DNA of 49,767 nt from E44-bin88 sp034419075 (GTDB taxonomy: Bacteria; Chloroflexota; Dehalococcoidia; Dehalococcoidales; BS750m-G39), in assembly GCA_034419075.1 (NCBI GenBank), contig DAOULR010000012.1, forward strand, positions 1-49,767, given 5' to 3'. Every line of letters starts with the position of its first letter. Position 1 is the first letter of the stretch. Positions 8,018-16,667 of this stretch are shown piece by piece. The position numbers were made by a program, and so were the translations under genes. The notes under the pieces were generated by a model. That model saw only the letters and a list, made by a program, of their open reading frames with translations, was not told the DNA's origin and ran no database searches.

Positions 8018-8482
8018 ATGAAGCAGGTTCTGCTCGCCTATTTCAGTGCTACCGGGACGACAGAGAAGATGGCCGAATACATCGCGGAAGGGGTGCGTTT
8101 CAGCGGGCAAGAAGTCGTGACCAAAAAGATATCAGAAATCAAGAATCCCGGCGATCTGGCGGGGTATGATGGCTATATCTTTGGTTCTCCCACCTATTCC
8201 CTCGACCTGCCCGAGCCGATGAAGAAGTTCCTACTCGTGTTGGAGAAGGCGGGGCTGGAGGAGAAATTAGGTGGTGCCTTTGGCTCCTATGCCCACGACG
8301 TCGGTTATAAACATGACGATTATGCACCAGCAATCATACTTAATGCCCTACAAGACGTCTGTAAGATGGAACCCTTTGAGCTGGGTCCTTTCAATTTGAA
8401 GGAAGATGTTGTCGGAACAAATGAAGGCTTAAAGGCTTGCCATGACTTCGGGCGAGCCTTCGGCGAGAAATTAGAGCGCTAG
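8018..8482 (+). CDS. Flavodoxin-like protein
   Basis: Small FMN-binding electron carrier, 154 aa. The N-terminal strand-loop SATGTTEKMAEYIAEG (about 11-26) is the flavodoxin phosphate-binding loop, and FGSPTYSLDLPEPMKKFL (about 56-73) corresponds to the 50s loop around the isoalloxazine ring. Single gene with its own promoter and a clear GAAGGAGGG ribosome site. A second flavodoxin family member lies at 28670-29146. It probably donates electrons to a ferredoxin-dependent enzyme; the partner is unknown. Confidence 0.85.
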   Translation: MKQVLLAYFSATGTTEKMAEYIAEGVRFSGQEVVTKKISEIKNPGDLAGYDGYIFGSPTYSLDLPEPMKKFLLVLEKAGLEEKLGGAFGSYAHDVGYKHDDYAPAIILNALQDVCKMEPFELGPFNLKEDVVGTNEGLKACHDFGRAFGEKLER

Positions 8483-8489
8483 TCAGAAA

Positions 8490-9431
8490 TCAAAGCCATT
8501 TTCCAAGCCACTCGAGCATTTTTTCTGGCCTGTCCTGAAAATAGCTATAGGATTCAAAGCGGTGGGTCGTATCTTCAATCCAGAAAAACTCTTTGGGATT
8601 ATCCGGGGTGTCTGCATAAAAACCCTGGATGTCACTCAATTCGGTCCAAGGGTCGTTTCTGGCCTGGACATACAGGGTCGGCACTTTTATATCCTTCACA
8701 TATTTCTTAGGCGACATTTCCCCTAAAGGATGAGCACCGCGCCAGACCATGAATTTCTTAACCATGGGCAGCAGAAGTCTCACTCCGATGGGACTAAGCA
8801 ATCGCTTGGTGTAGGTTCTTATAAACACCTCCATGGAAATCGGCTGGACGGCGAAAAGACACTTAACATTTTTAAAGGCATTTGGCTCCTTGCTCATGGC
8901 AATTATGGTTGAGTTGGCCCCCATACAGAAGCTCACAAAAGAAACGTCCATATCCTTTAATTCATCTCTTCCTCTCAAGTAGTTCATGGTGGCGACCACG
9001 TCTTTATATTCTTCCAATCCTACGCCGGCTATGCCTTTGTTCGGGTCGGAGCCGCTTTCACCGTGGTTGCGGAAATCAAACATCAGAACCCAGTAACCTG
9101 CTTTATGCAGGTGCTGGGCCGTCTTTAAGAATTCTACCTCTTTGTCGTAAAGTCTGGTCCAGCGTTTATACTGGACGGTCGAGCCGTATTTGGTCAAGCC
9201 CCCGACATGGGTTATTATCACCAGCTTAGGCAGAGAGCCCGGGATGAGCCAGCCTTTGATATTTACCCCGTCGGCTGTCTTATACTCTATATTCTCAAAG
9301 TCCAGGCCGTAGTGCTTGGGATTTTTGGGGACCGGCTGGCGGTCTAGGTGGATGATAAGGCCGGAAAGAAAATAGCTGAGGAAAAAATAGACTAGGGCGA
9401 GACTAAAAATAACGATTAGGGCAATGACCAT
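8490..9431 (-). CDS. Membrane-anchored alpha/beta hydrolase with Cys at the nucleophile elbow
   Basis: 313 aa with an N-terminal membrane anchor (about 3-27), then an alpha/beta-hydrolase fold: oxyanion region ITHVGG (73-78), HGES (123-126), nucleophile elbow SFCMG with Cys169 where most members have Ser, candidate Asp260 in QARND and His290 in DTTHRF. A Cys nucleophile occurs in dienelactone hydrolases (GxCxGG), so hydrolase activity on an ester or lactone is possible. The substrate is unknown. Convergent with the flavodoxin (7-bp gap) and probably co-transcribed with the MMPL gene upstream. Confidence 0.75.
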   Translation of the reverse strand: MVIALIVIFSLALVYFFLSYFLSGLIIHLDRQPVPKNPKHYGLDFENIEYKTADGVNIKGWLIPGSLPKLVIITHVGGLTKYGSTVQYKRWTRLYDKEVEFLKTAQHLHKAGYWVLMFDFRNHGESGSDPNKGIAGVGLEEYKDVVATMNYLRGRDELKDMDVSFVSFCMGANSTIIAMSKEPNAFKNVKCLFAVQPISMEVFIRTYTKRLLSPIGVRLLLPMVKKFMVWRGAHPLGEMSPKKYVKDIKVPTLYVQARNDPWTELSDIQGFYADTPDNPKEFFWIEDTTHRFESYSYFQDRPEKMLEWLGKWL

Positions 9432-9494
9432 ATTGCCAGTATAGCACAGACCTAGATTGCCGCAACTTCATAGCTGATTTAGCGCCGCCCCCGC

Positions 9495-11693
9495 TTAATT
9501 CTTTTTAGCGGGTTGTTCACCGAGGCTGATATTGGGTATCCATTCCAGCCATTTGGGCAGATACCAGTTACGGCGACCCAGAAGCTTCATCGTGGCCGGG
9601 ACCAGGACGCAGCGAATCAGGGTAGCATCCAAGAAAATGGCTACTGCCAGACCAAATCCCATCTGCTGCATCATGACCATATCACCAAGGGCAAAGCCAC
9701 CAAACACGGCCACCATTATCAGGGCGGCACCGGTTATCAGCCGCCCGGTGGAACGCAGTCCGAAGGATACGGATTCACTATTATCACCGGTCTGCTTGAA
9801 CCTTTCCCGTACCCGACTCAGCAGGAAGACGTGGTAGTCCATGGAAAGCCCGAAGAGCAGGGCGAAGAGGAAGAGGGGCAGCCAGGTCTCGATAACCTCC
9901 ACCTGTATGAAGCCGAAGAATTCGGCACCGATTCCCTTCTGGAAGACGAGTACGATGAGACCGTAAGCCGCTGCCACGGAGAGCAGGTTCATCATAATGG
10001 CGGTAGTCGATATCACCACGGAGCGGAAGGCCAGGAGCAATATAATAAAGCTCAGCGCCAGCACGTAGGCAAAGATAAAAGGCGTATAGGTGTCCGTCGT
10101 CTGGTTGAAGTCCACCATGAAGGCGGATTCTCCCGATACCAGCACCCGGACGGGGCTATCCCCCAGCGCCTGCGGTATGTAGTCACTGCGCAGAATCTTC
10201 ACCGAATCCATTGACTGCAGGCTCATTGAGTCGCCCGAAATCTGGGCATAGATGACCGCCAGGTTGTTATCCGGGTAGGGCACCAGCTGGGAATAGGCAA
10301 AGGCGGGGTCGGCATCTAGGCTCATCTGCAGCTGGTCAATTCCCGCCTGGCTCTCCGCCGAGCTTACGTCGCCGTCAATCACGATTATCGTCGGCGTATC
10401 CATGCCGATACCGAACTCTTCCTGTAATACCAGGTATCCCTGTTTCGCCCGCAGGTAATCGGGGAGGCCGCTGATACCGGTCATGCCGGTGTCTCTATCG
10501 AAGAAGGGGATAGCCGCGGAACCCAGCAGGACCACGATGATGACAATACTTAAAACCGGCACCTTGGTCACCACCCGCGTTACCCATGCCCAGAAGCCGG
10601 TAGGTGATTCGTAGGTCTGGGCCGTTTTACCGCGTTGGATAAAGGGAATGCGGAACTTATTCACTCTGTCTCCCAGCAGTCCCATCATGGCCGGCAGCAG
10701 TGTCAACGAGGCGCAAATAGCCATCACCACCACCAGGATGGCGCCGATGCCGATAGTAATAAAAATAGATAGTGGGAAAATCACCATGCCACTCAGTGCC
10801 AGCACCACCGCCAGACCGCTGAAGAATATCGCTCGACTGGCCGTGGCCCCGGCGACGCCGATGGCGTCCATTTTCTCCCGACCGCGCTGTCTTTCTTCAC
10901 GGAAACGCGTCAGTACAAAGAGGGAGTAGTCTATCCCCACCGCCAGTCCCATCATGGTAATTACGTTGGTAATCATAAAGGTAAGGTCCATCACCTGTCC
11001 CACCAGGGCGGCAAGGCCGAGGGCGACGGCAATGGCGACCATCCCGAGCGCGATGGGCAGAATGGCGGCGGCGATGGCGCCGAAGACGATGGCCAGAATC
11101 ACTATCGCTGCCGAGATACCGATCATCTCGCCCCTGGCCGCCGAGCTTTCGCCCAGCTCCATCGAATCAGCCATGAATGAGGCGCTGCCCGTATAGAATA
11201 TCTCAAAAGAATCAGTGGCGTAGCTGTCCCCTATTTCATAGACCTCTTCCATTCTCTCGTCGGCTTCCATGGGCATGGTGAAAGAGATAAAGGTGCTGTG
11301 CCGGTCGGCGGAGACCATTGACGGTTCCTGGGCCATATTGTAGGTGAAGCCGCTGATGAAGACATCCGGTCCCAGCGCCATCATGTCGTTATAAAGCTGC
11401 TCAACGTGACTCTGGAACTCGGCATCATCCACCGTCAGTGTATCGGAGCGGATGATAATCGTCTCATCAAGGTCTTCGTACTCGGCTATCCCCAGCCGCT
11501 CGTTCATGATGTCAAGGGCTTCACTCGATTCGGGGTTATTGGTCGGCTCCACCTCCGTAACCAGGGCATCGCCCAGCATGGTGAAATTAGAAACAAGGGC
11601 TAAGGCCAACACGGCAGCCCAGATGCCAATGGTCACCCAGGGACGCCGGGCGCATGCCCTGGCCAGTTTTTCGGTCCAGTTGCCTAAATACAC
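9495..11693 (-). CDS. MMPL/RND-superfamily transporter
   Basis: Inner-membrane exporter of 732 aa with duplicated architecture: one N-terminal TM, an extracytoplasmic loop (about 45-175), five or six TMs, a second large loop (about 400-510) and another TM bundle. GLAVGIDYSLFVLTRFREER and GLSMDYHVFLLSRVRERF are the paired MMPL-domain motifs, with the proton-relay Asp in GIDYS and SMDYH. Family members export lipids or hydrophobic compounds using the proton gradient. The start is GTG with AAGGAG 9 nt upstream. No adaptor or outer-membrane partner is nearby, consistent with a monoderm-like envelope. Confidence 0.85.
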   Translation of the reverse strand: MYLGNWTEKLARACARRPWVTIGIWAAVLALALVSNFTMLGDALVTEVEPTNNPESSEALDIMNERLGIAEYEDLDETIIIRSDTLTVDDAEFQSHVEQLYNDMMALGPDVFISGFTYNMAQEPSMVSADRHSTFISFTMPMEADERMEEVYEIGDSYATDSFEIFYTGSASFMADSMELGESSAARGEMIGISAAIVILAIVFGAIAAAILPIALGMVAIAVALGLAALVGQVMDLTFMITNVITMMGLAVGIDYSLFVLTRFREERQRGREKMDAIGVAGATASRAIFFSGLAVVLALSGMVIFPLSIFITIGIGAILVVVMAICASLTLLPAMMGLLGDRVNKFRIPFIQRGKTAQTYESPTGFWAWVTRVVTKVPVLSIVIIVVLLGSAAIPFFDRDTGMTGISGLPDYLRAKQGYLVLQEEFGIGMDTPTIIVIDGDVSSAESQAGIDQLQMSLDADPAFAYSQLVPYPDNNLAVIYAQISGDSMSLQSMDSVKILRSDYIPQALGDSPVRVLVSGESAFMVDFNQTTDTYTPFIFAYVLALSFIILLLAFRSVVISTTAIMMNLLSVAAAYGLIVLVFQKGIGAEFFGFIQVEVIETWLPLFLFALLFGLSMDYHVFLLSRVRERFKQTGDNSESVSFGLRSTGRLITGAALIMVAVFGGFALGDMVMMQQMGFGLAVAIFLDATLIRCVLVPATMKLLGRRNWYLPKWLEWIPNISLGEQPAKKN

Positions 11694-11800
11694 GTGTTAT
11701 TACTCCTTCAATTCTCTAAATGGGTCGGCAAACTATCGGTCATTTTACACTTTTTTATCCCTGATAGTAAACAATCGGCTATTTGGCTGGTTTTCAGAGC

Positions 11801-11848
11801 TTCAATGCTGGCGGTCAAAAGGTGGGGGAGTTGAATCCCACCACCACC
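11801..11848 (+). pseudogene. tRNA-like relic resembling the 3' half of tRNA-Ala
   Basis: CTGGCGGTCAAAAGGTGGGG followed by AGTTGAATCCCACC closely matches the anticodon-to-T-arm region of tRNA-Ala at 5569-5602 (CTGGCAGTCAAAAGGTAGGG, then GGTTCGAATCCCCCC). There is no 5' half or acceptor stem, so it cannot be a working tRNA. A decayed integration scar or duplicated fragment is the best reading; it abuts a repeat end at 11848. Confidence 0.5.
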
Positions 11849-11900
11849 CCGCCTTGTTTAGCGAACGTGTGATTTTCCCACCCAATACCCACCCAATCCC
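11848..11900. repeat. Half copy of the MITE-like/hairpin repeat
   Basis: CCCGCCTTGTTTAGCGAACG is nearly identical to the left terminus of the repeat at 11-293, followed by TTTTCCCACCCAATACCCAC of the hairpin family. The hairpin and the right end are missing, so this is a truncated copy. It links the long and short repeat types. Confidence 0.65.
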
Positions 11901-11907
11901 CCCAACA

Positions 11908-11936
11908 TTGCGCCTCTGTTCTAATCTTGCTACAAT
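11908..11936 (+). promoter_or_regulatory. Extended -10 promoter of leuS
   Basis: TTGCGC (11908-11913), 17-bp spacer, then TACAAT (11931-11936) preceded by TGC, an extended -10. The predicted start near 11943 is only about 7 nt before the leuS ATG, so the mRNA would be almost leaderless. Confidence 0.55.
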
Positions 11937-11949
11937 TAGCCCCAGTAAA

Positions 11950-14394
11950 ATGACGTATAACCCTAGGGAAATCGAAAAGAAGTGGCAGCAGCGCTGGGCG
12001 GACGATAAGCTCTACGAAGTCAGTGAGGACTCCCCCCGACCCAAGTGGTACGCCCTGACCATGTTCCCTTATACCTCGGGCGACCTGCACATCGGCCACT
12101 GGTACGCCATGGCGCCCTCGGACGTCAACGCCCGCTTCAAGAGGATGCAGGGCTACAACGTTCTCCACCCCATGGGCTTCGATGCCTTCGGTCTACCCGC
12201 CGAGAATGCCGCCATCAGCCGTGGAATTCACCCCTTCGTCTGGACGATGCAGAACGTGGAGAACATGCGCCGCCAGCTGAAGAGCATGGGCGCCATCTAC
12301 GACTGGAGCCGAGAGGTCATTACCTGCCTGCCCGACTACTACAAGTGGACACAGTGGTTCTTCCTGAAACTATACGAGCACGGGCTAGCCTACCGAGGCA
12401 AGGCCCAGGTGAACTGGTGCCCCCAGTGCCAGACGGTGCTGGCTAACGAGCAGGTGGTCGGCGAGGGCAACTGCGAACGCTGCGGGACGGCGGTGGTAAA
12501 GCGAGATTTGGAGCAGTGGTTTTTCCGTATCACTAAATACGCTGACGAGCTTCTGGAGTTCGAGGGCATCGACTGGCCCGAGCGAATTAAGATAATGCAG
12601 CGCAACTGGGTAGGCAAGAGCACCGGCACCGAGATATCCTTTGCTTTAGACCACCCCGCCGCCACCGAAAAAGAGATACGGGTCTTTACTACCCGCCCCG
12701 ACACTACCTTCGGCGTTACCTTTATGGTTTTAGCCCCCGAACACCCTTTGGTGGAAAAGCTGACCTCGCCCGAGAAGAAGGCCGAGGTCGAAGCCTACAT
12801 CGACAAGACCCGCCGCCAGACCGAAATCGAAAGGCTCTCCACCGAAAGAGAAAAGGACGGTGTCTTCATCGGCGCCTACTGCACCAACCGCCTCAACGGC
12901 GAAAAGGTACCCATCTGGATTGCCGACTACGTGCTCCTGGGCTACGGCACGGGGGCGGTAATGGGCGTCCCCGCCCACGACGAGCGCGACTTCGCCTTCG
13001 CCAAGAAATACAACCTGCCCATCAGGGTGGTGGTGGCGCCTCACGACTGGGACGGCAAAGACCTCGAAGAGGCCTATGTCGAAGCGGGCACTATGGTCAA
13101 CTCCGAGCAGTTTAACGGCCAGCCCAGCCAGCAGGGCATCGAGACCATCACCGATTTCATGGAGGAGAAGGGGTGGGGCAAACATGCCGTAAGCTACCGC
13201 CTGCGCGATTGGCTCATCTCCCGCCAGCGCTATTGGGGTGCGCCCATCCCCATGGTTTACTGCCAAAAGTGCGGCGTCGTCCCCGTCCCCGAAAAAGACT
13301 TACCCGTGCTGTTACCCGAAGACGCTGAGTTCAAGCCCACGGGCGAATCGCCCTTAAAATATAACGAGAAGTTCGTCAACACCAAGTGCCCCAAGTGCGG
13401 CGCGGCGGCCAAGCGCGAGACGGACACCATGGATACCTTTATGTGCTCCTCCTGGTATTTCCTGCGTTACACCAGCCCCCACGACGAAAAAGCCGCCTTC
13501 GAAGATGAAAAGGTGAAATACTGGCTGCCCGTAGACCTCTATACCGGTGGCGCCGAGCACGCCGTGATGCACCTCTTCTACGCCCGCTTCTTCACCAAGG
13601 CACTGCGTGACATGAAGATTATCGACTTCGGCGAGCCTTTCACCCGTTTATTTAACCAGGGCGTCATCATCGCCGAGAAGCAGAAGATGAGCAAGTCCCG
13701 GGGCAACGTCATCACCCCCGACGAGTATGTCTCCGAACTGGGCGCCGACGCCGTACGCGCCTACCTCATGTTCGTCGCCCCCTGGGAGCAGGGTGGGGAG
13801 TGGAACGATAGTGGTATCAGTGGCATCAGCCGCTGGCTCAACCGCCTCTGGAACTTAGTGTTAGGCGGCTACAAGCAAGATGTCAAAGCCAAAGCTACGG
13901 ATGAAGAACGGGCTCTAACCCGCCTCACCCACCAGACCATAAGAAAGGTGACCCAGGACCTGGAGAAAATCCGCCTCAACACCATGATTGCGGCGCTTAT
14001 GGAGTATACCAACTACATGACTAAAGCCAAGGAAGAGGGCGTAATCAGCAAGGCCGCCTGGGACGAGGCCATCGAAACCCTTATGCTGCTTTTAGCCCCC
14101 ACCGCCCCCCACCTCGCCGAGGAGCTCTGGCAGCAGACGGGGCACGAATACAGCATCCATAACCAAAGCTGGCCTAAATGGGACGAGGTGCTGGCTAAAG
14201 AGGAAGAGATTACGCTGGTGGTCCAGGTCAACGGCAAATTGAGAGACCGTATTACTGTTCCAGTGTCTATCACTGAGGACGAAGCTAAAGAAAAGGCGCT
14301 GGAGTCGCCGAAAGTCAAGAAGCATATAGAGAGCAAGAAGATTATCAAGACGATATATGTTCCGGGTAGACTGGTCAACGTTGTGGTGAAATAG
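11950..14394 (+). CDS. leuS: Leucyl-tRNA synthetase
   Basis: Charges tRNA-Leu in the cytosol. 814 aa, class Ia: HIGH at 47-50 (within TSGDLHIGHWYA), zinc-site cysteines in WCPQCQTVLANEQV and CERCG, the CP1 editing domain (about 225-420, with TTRPDTTFGVTF and GTGAVMGVPAHDERD) and KMSKS at 579-583, then the anticodon-binding domain. The ATG at 11950 is chosen because the protein start MTYNPREIEKKWQ matches the family; the frame stays open far upstream, but that part is repeat and antisense sequence. No Shine-Dalgarno motif precedes it. First gene of leuS-proC-cvpA. Confidence 0.97.
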   Translation: MTYNPREIEKKWQQRWADDKLYEVSEDSPRPKWYALTMFPYTSGDLHIGHWYAMAPSDVNARFKRMQGYNVLHPMGFDAFGLPAENAAISRGIHPFVWTMQNVENMRRQLKSMGAIYDWSREVITCLPDYYKWTQWFFLKLYEHGLAYRGKAQVNWCPQCQTVLANEQVVGEGNCERCGTAVVKRDLEQWFFRITKYADELLEFEGIDWPERIKIMQRNWVGKSTGTEISFALDHPAATEKEIRVFTTRPDTTFGVTFMVLAPEHPLVEKLTSPEKKAEVEAYIDKTRRQTEIERLSTEREKDGVFIGAYCTNRLNGEKVPIWIADYVLLGYGTGAVMGVPAHDERDFAFAKKYNLPIRVVVAPHDWDGKDLEEAYVEAGTMVNSEQFNGQPSQQGIETITDFMEEKGWGKHAVSYRLRDWLISRQRYWGAPIPMVYCQKCGVVPVPEKDLPVLLPEDAEFKPTGESPLKYNEKFVNTKCPKCGAAAKRETDTMDTFMCSSWYFLRYTSPHDEKAAFEDEKVKYWLPVDLYTGGAEHAVMHLFYARFFTKALRDMKIIDFGEPFTRLFNQGVIIAEKQKMSKSRGNVITPDEYVSELGADAVRAYLMFVAPWEQGGEWNDSGISGISRWLNRLWNLVLGGYKQDVKAKATDEERALTRLTHQTIRKVTQDLEKIRLNTMIAALMEYTNYMTKAKEEGVISKAAWDEAIETLMLLLAPTAPHLAEELWQQTGHEYSIHNQSWPKWDEVLAKEEEITLVVQVNGKLRDRITVPVSITEDEAKEKALESPKVKKHIESKKIIKTIYVPGRLVNVVVK

Positions 14395-14396
14395 TC

Positions 14397-15197
14397 ATGA
14401 AAATAGCTTTTATCGGCGGGGGGAATATGGGGGAAGCCATGCTGGCGGCGGTTCTGGCTAAGTCTTTGGCTCAGTCAGCTTCTATCTCCGTGAGCGATGT
14501 CAGCTCATCTCGCCTCGATTATCTCAAAAAGCGGTATTCTGTCGCAGTAACCTCTGATAATACCGAAGCCATCTCCGATAAAGGTATCGTTATACTCGCC
14601 GTCAAGCCCCAGAACCTCACCGAGGTCATAGCCGAACTCAGGGGCAAGGTTAAAGCCAATCAGCTTGTTCTATCAATAATCGCCGGGGCTAAAATCAAGA
14701 CTATAACTCAAGGGCTAAGCCACAGCGCCGTTGTCCGCACCATGCCCAACACCCCCGCCCAAATCGGGGAGGGGATGAGCGTCTGGACGGCTACCCCTGA
14801 TGTAACCGAAGGGCAAAAGCAGGCGGCTCAAGCCATCTTGGGCGCCATGGGCGGGGAGCTCTACGTCGGCGACGAGGCTTATCTTGATATGGCCACGGCG
14901 GTAAGCGGCAGCGGCCCCGCCTATTTCTTTTTAATGGTAGAAGCGCTGGTCGAGGCCGCTATTGAAATAGGCCTCCCCCCCGACAGGGCTCAGGAACTGG
15001 TTGTCCAGACCATGCTTGGCTCGGCTAAGTTTATTCGGGAGTCGGGCGAAGCCCCCGCCGAGCTGCGTAAAAAAGTCACCTCTCCCGGCGGCACCACTGC
15101 CGCCGCTTTGGCCCAATTCGAAAAAGGCGCTTTTAGCGAGCTGGTCAAAAAGGCGGTCAGAGCCGCCTACGAGCGGGCCAAGGAACTGGGCAAATAG
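14397..15197 (+). CDS. proC: Pyrroline-5-carboxylate reductase
   Basis: Last step of proline synthesis, reducing pyrroline-5-carboxylate with NAD(P)H. 266 aa: Rossmann motif FIGGGNMGEA (about 5-14), VRTMPNTPAQIGEG and the C-terminal dimerisation domain containing VSGSGPAYFF and TSPGGTTAAAL, the ProC signature. It starts 2 bp after the leuS stop, so translation is probably coupled. Length is normal for the family. Confidence 0.95.
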   Translation: MKIAFIGGGNMGEAMLAAVLAKSLAQSASISVSDVSSSRLDYLKKRYSVAVTSDNTEAISDKGIVILAVKPQNLTEVIAELRGKVKANQLVLSIIAGAKIKTITQGLSHSAVVRTMPNTPAQIGEGMSVWTATPDVTEGQKQAAQAILGAMGGELYVGDEAYLDMATAVSGSGPAYFFLMVEALVEAAIEIGLPPDRAQELVVQTMLGSAKFIRESGEAPAELRKKVTSPGGTTAAALAQFEKGAFSELVKKAVRAAYERAKELGK

Positions 15198-15211
15198 CTT
15201 TGAGATAGCTT

Positions 15212-15700
15212 ATGAACTGGCTGGATATCGTTATAATTATAGTCATTGCCGTCGCTGCCTTCGGCGGGCTGGTTATCGGTCTTATTGCCTCCGCCCTCTC
15301 CCTGGCGGGGATAATCGTGGGTGTGATATTAGCGGGGCGCTACTACCTCGCCTTCTCCCAACACCTCGGCTTCATTCCCGAGGAAAACATCGCCCAGATA
15401 GTCGCCTTCGTCATTATCCTGGTGGGGGTTATGCTCATCGCCCTGGCGCTGGCCATGGTCCTGCGCTGGGCTTTCTCGCTGATTAAGCTGGGCTGGATTG
15501 ACCGCATCGGCGGCGCCGTCTTCGGGCTGGCTGGTGGTGCGTTGCTCTGTGCGGCGGTACTGGCGGTGTGGGCCAAGTTCGTCGGCGCAGGGGCGACCAT
15601 CACCGGTTCGGCGCTGGCGTCACTACTGCTGGAGCACTTACCCGTCGTGCTGGGGCTGCTCCCCGCCGAGTTCGACGCCGTGCGCTCTTTCTTTCAGTAG
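15212..15700 (+). CDS. CvpA family membrane protein
   Basis: 162 aa with four predicted TM helices (about 2-25, 28-45, 62-85, 100-125). The N-terminus NWLDIVIIIVIAVAAFGGL and the Gly-rich segment DRIGGAVFGLAGG are typical of the CvpA/colicin V production family, whose molecular role is poorly defined. It is 14 bp after proC and ends 3 bp before the convergent coaD gene. Confidence 0.8.
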   Translation: MNWLDIVIIIVIAVAAFGGLVIGLIASALSLAGIIVGVILAGRYYLAFSQHLGFIPEENIAQIVAFVIILVGVMLIALALAMVLRWAFSLIKLGWIDRIGGAVFGLAGGALLCAAVLAVWAKFVGAGATITGSALASLLLEHLPVVLGLLPAEFDAVRSFFQ

Positions 15701-15703
15701 GCT

Positions 15704-16189
15704 CTAGAGCTTCCCCTTAAACTTCTCCCTTAGCGCCTCGACTACGTTCTTGGGGACAAGGTCGTGGATATCGCCGCCCAGGCTGGCGGCTTCCTTGAGC
15801 AGGCTGGAGCTTAAGAACTGGTACTCCACCCGCGACATCAGGCAGACGAACTCCAGCTTGGGGTAAAGCTTCTTGGTCATCATAGCCATGTCGAACTCAC
15901 GCTCGAAGTCGGCGCTCATGCGCAGTCCCCGTACCATGGCTATGGCCTTCATCTTTCTGGCGAAGTCGACGGTCAGCCCCCCGAAAGACTCCACCTCGAC
16001 GTTGGGCAGGTCGGCGATGGCGCCCCTAATCAGCTCCACCCTCTCCGCGGCGCTGAAGAGAATGGGCTTATTGGGGGTCTCAAAGACCCCGATAATCAGC
16101 TTGTCGAAGAGCTTGGCGGCTCTGGTGGCGATATCGAGGTGCCCGTTGGTTATAGGGTCGAAGGTGCCGGGGTAGATAGCAATGCTCAA
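15704..16189 (-). CDS. coaD: Phosphopantetheine adenylyltransferase
   Basis: Makes dephospho-CoA from 4'-phosphopantetheine and ATP, the fourth step of CoA synthesis. 161 aa: the nucleotidyltransferase motif YPGTFDPITNGHLDI (6-20) holds TxGH, followed by RGLRMSADFEREFDMAMMT and the C-terminal segment with SRVEYQFLSSSLLKEAA, equivalent to the ISSTxVRE motif. The start is TTG. In many bacteria coaD follows rsmD directly; here a cupin gene sits between them. Confidence 0.95.
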   Translation of the reverse strand: MSIAIYPGTFDPITNGHLDIATRAAKLFDKLIIGVFETPNKPILFSAAERVELIRGAIADLPNVEVESFGGLTVDFARKMKAIAMVRGLRMSADFEREFDMAMMTKKLYPKLEFVCLMSRVEYQFLSSSLLKEAASLGGDIHDLVPKNVVEALREKFKGKL

Positions 16190-16250
16190 GGCTCTAGCCC
16201 TCCTTTTGGTAGATTGCGATGGTACGCCACTAATGTTCTTTTCATTCTGA

Positions 16251-16655
16251 TTACCCTATTGTCGCGCTATGGTATTCTTCGTCAGTAACCGCGCCAAGCC
16301 ATACAACGGGACCCTTTTGGGTGTTCGGGCTGATGCCGATGTGCAAAAACGCGCTGTCCGGTGCAGCGCCGTGCCAATGCACTACATCAGGTGGGATTTC
16401 CACGACATCACCTTTAGTCAGCTGTCTGGCCGCTTGGCCCTTTTCCTGATAGTATCCGATACCGTCCGTGCAGAGTAGGAGTTGCCCTCCAGGATGGGAA
16501 TGCCAGTCGGTGCGACAACCCGCCTCAAACAACACATCATATACCTGGCAGTTGTATACTCCGTTCCTGTCGGGTATCAGAAAGTTCACAAAAGACGTGC
16601 CTGAAAAGTTTGCATCCATTTTAACGCCTTTGGCGAAAATTTGATTGTTAGCCAT
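16251..16655 (-). CDS. Small cupin-domain protein
   Basis: 134 aa forming a single cupin barrel. The first cupin motif is in DWHSHPGGQLLLCTDGIGYY (metal-ligand His, His, Gln) and the second in IPPDVVHWHGAAPDS (His). This layout is close to the carboxymuconolactone-decarboxylase-associated cupins. The substrate cannot be deduced. ATG follows an AGGAG ribosome site overlapping the end of rsmD; the 12-bp gap indicates co-transcription rsmD-cupin-coaD. It breaks the normal rsmD-coaD pair. Confidence 0.8.
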   Translation of the reverse strand: MANNQIFAKGVKMDANFSGTSFVNFLIPDRNGVYNCQVYDVLFEAGCRTDWHSHPGGQLLLCTDGIGYYQEKGQAARQLTKGDVVEIPPDVVHWHGAAPDSAFLHIGISPNTQKGPVVWLGAVTDEEYHSATIG

Positions 16656-16667
16656 ATCATTATTCTC

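Noticed and set aside
9490..9512. CCCGCT/AGCGGG inverted repeat at the end of the MMPL gene as a terminator
   Set aside because: The stem spans the stop codon with an 11-nt loop and no T-run follows in the direction of transcription.
11452..11949. N-terminal extension of the leuS frame by 166 codons
   Set aside because: The extension runs antisense into the MMPL gene and through repeat sequence, while the family start MTYNPREIEKK and a promoter just before it support ATG 11950.
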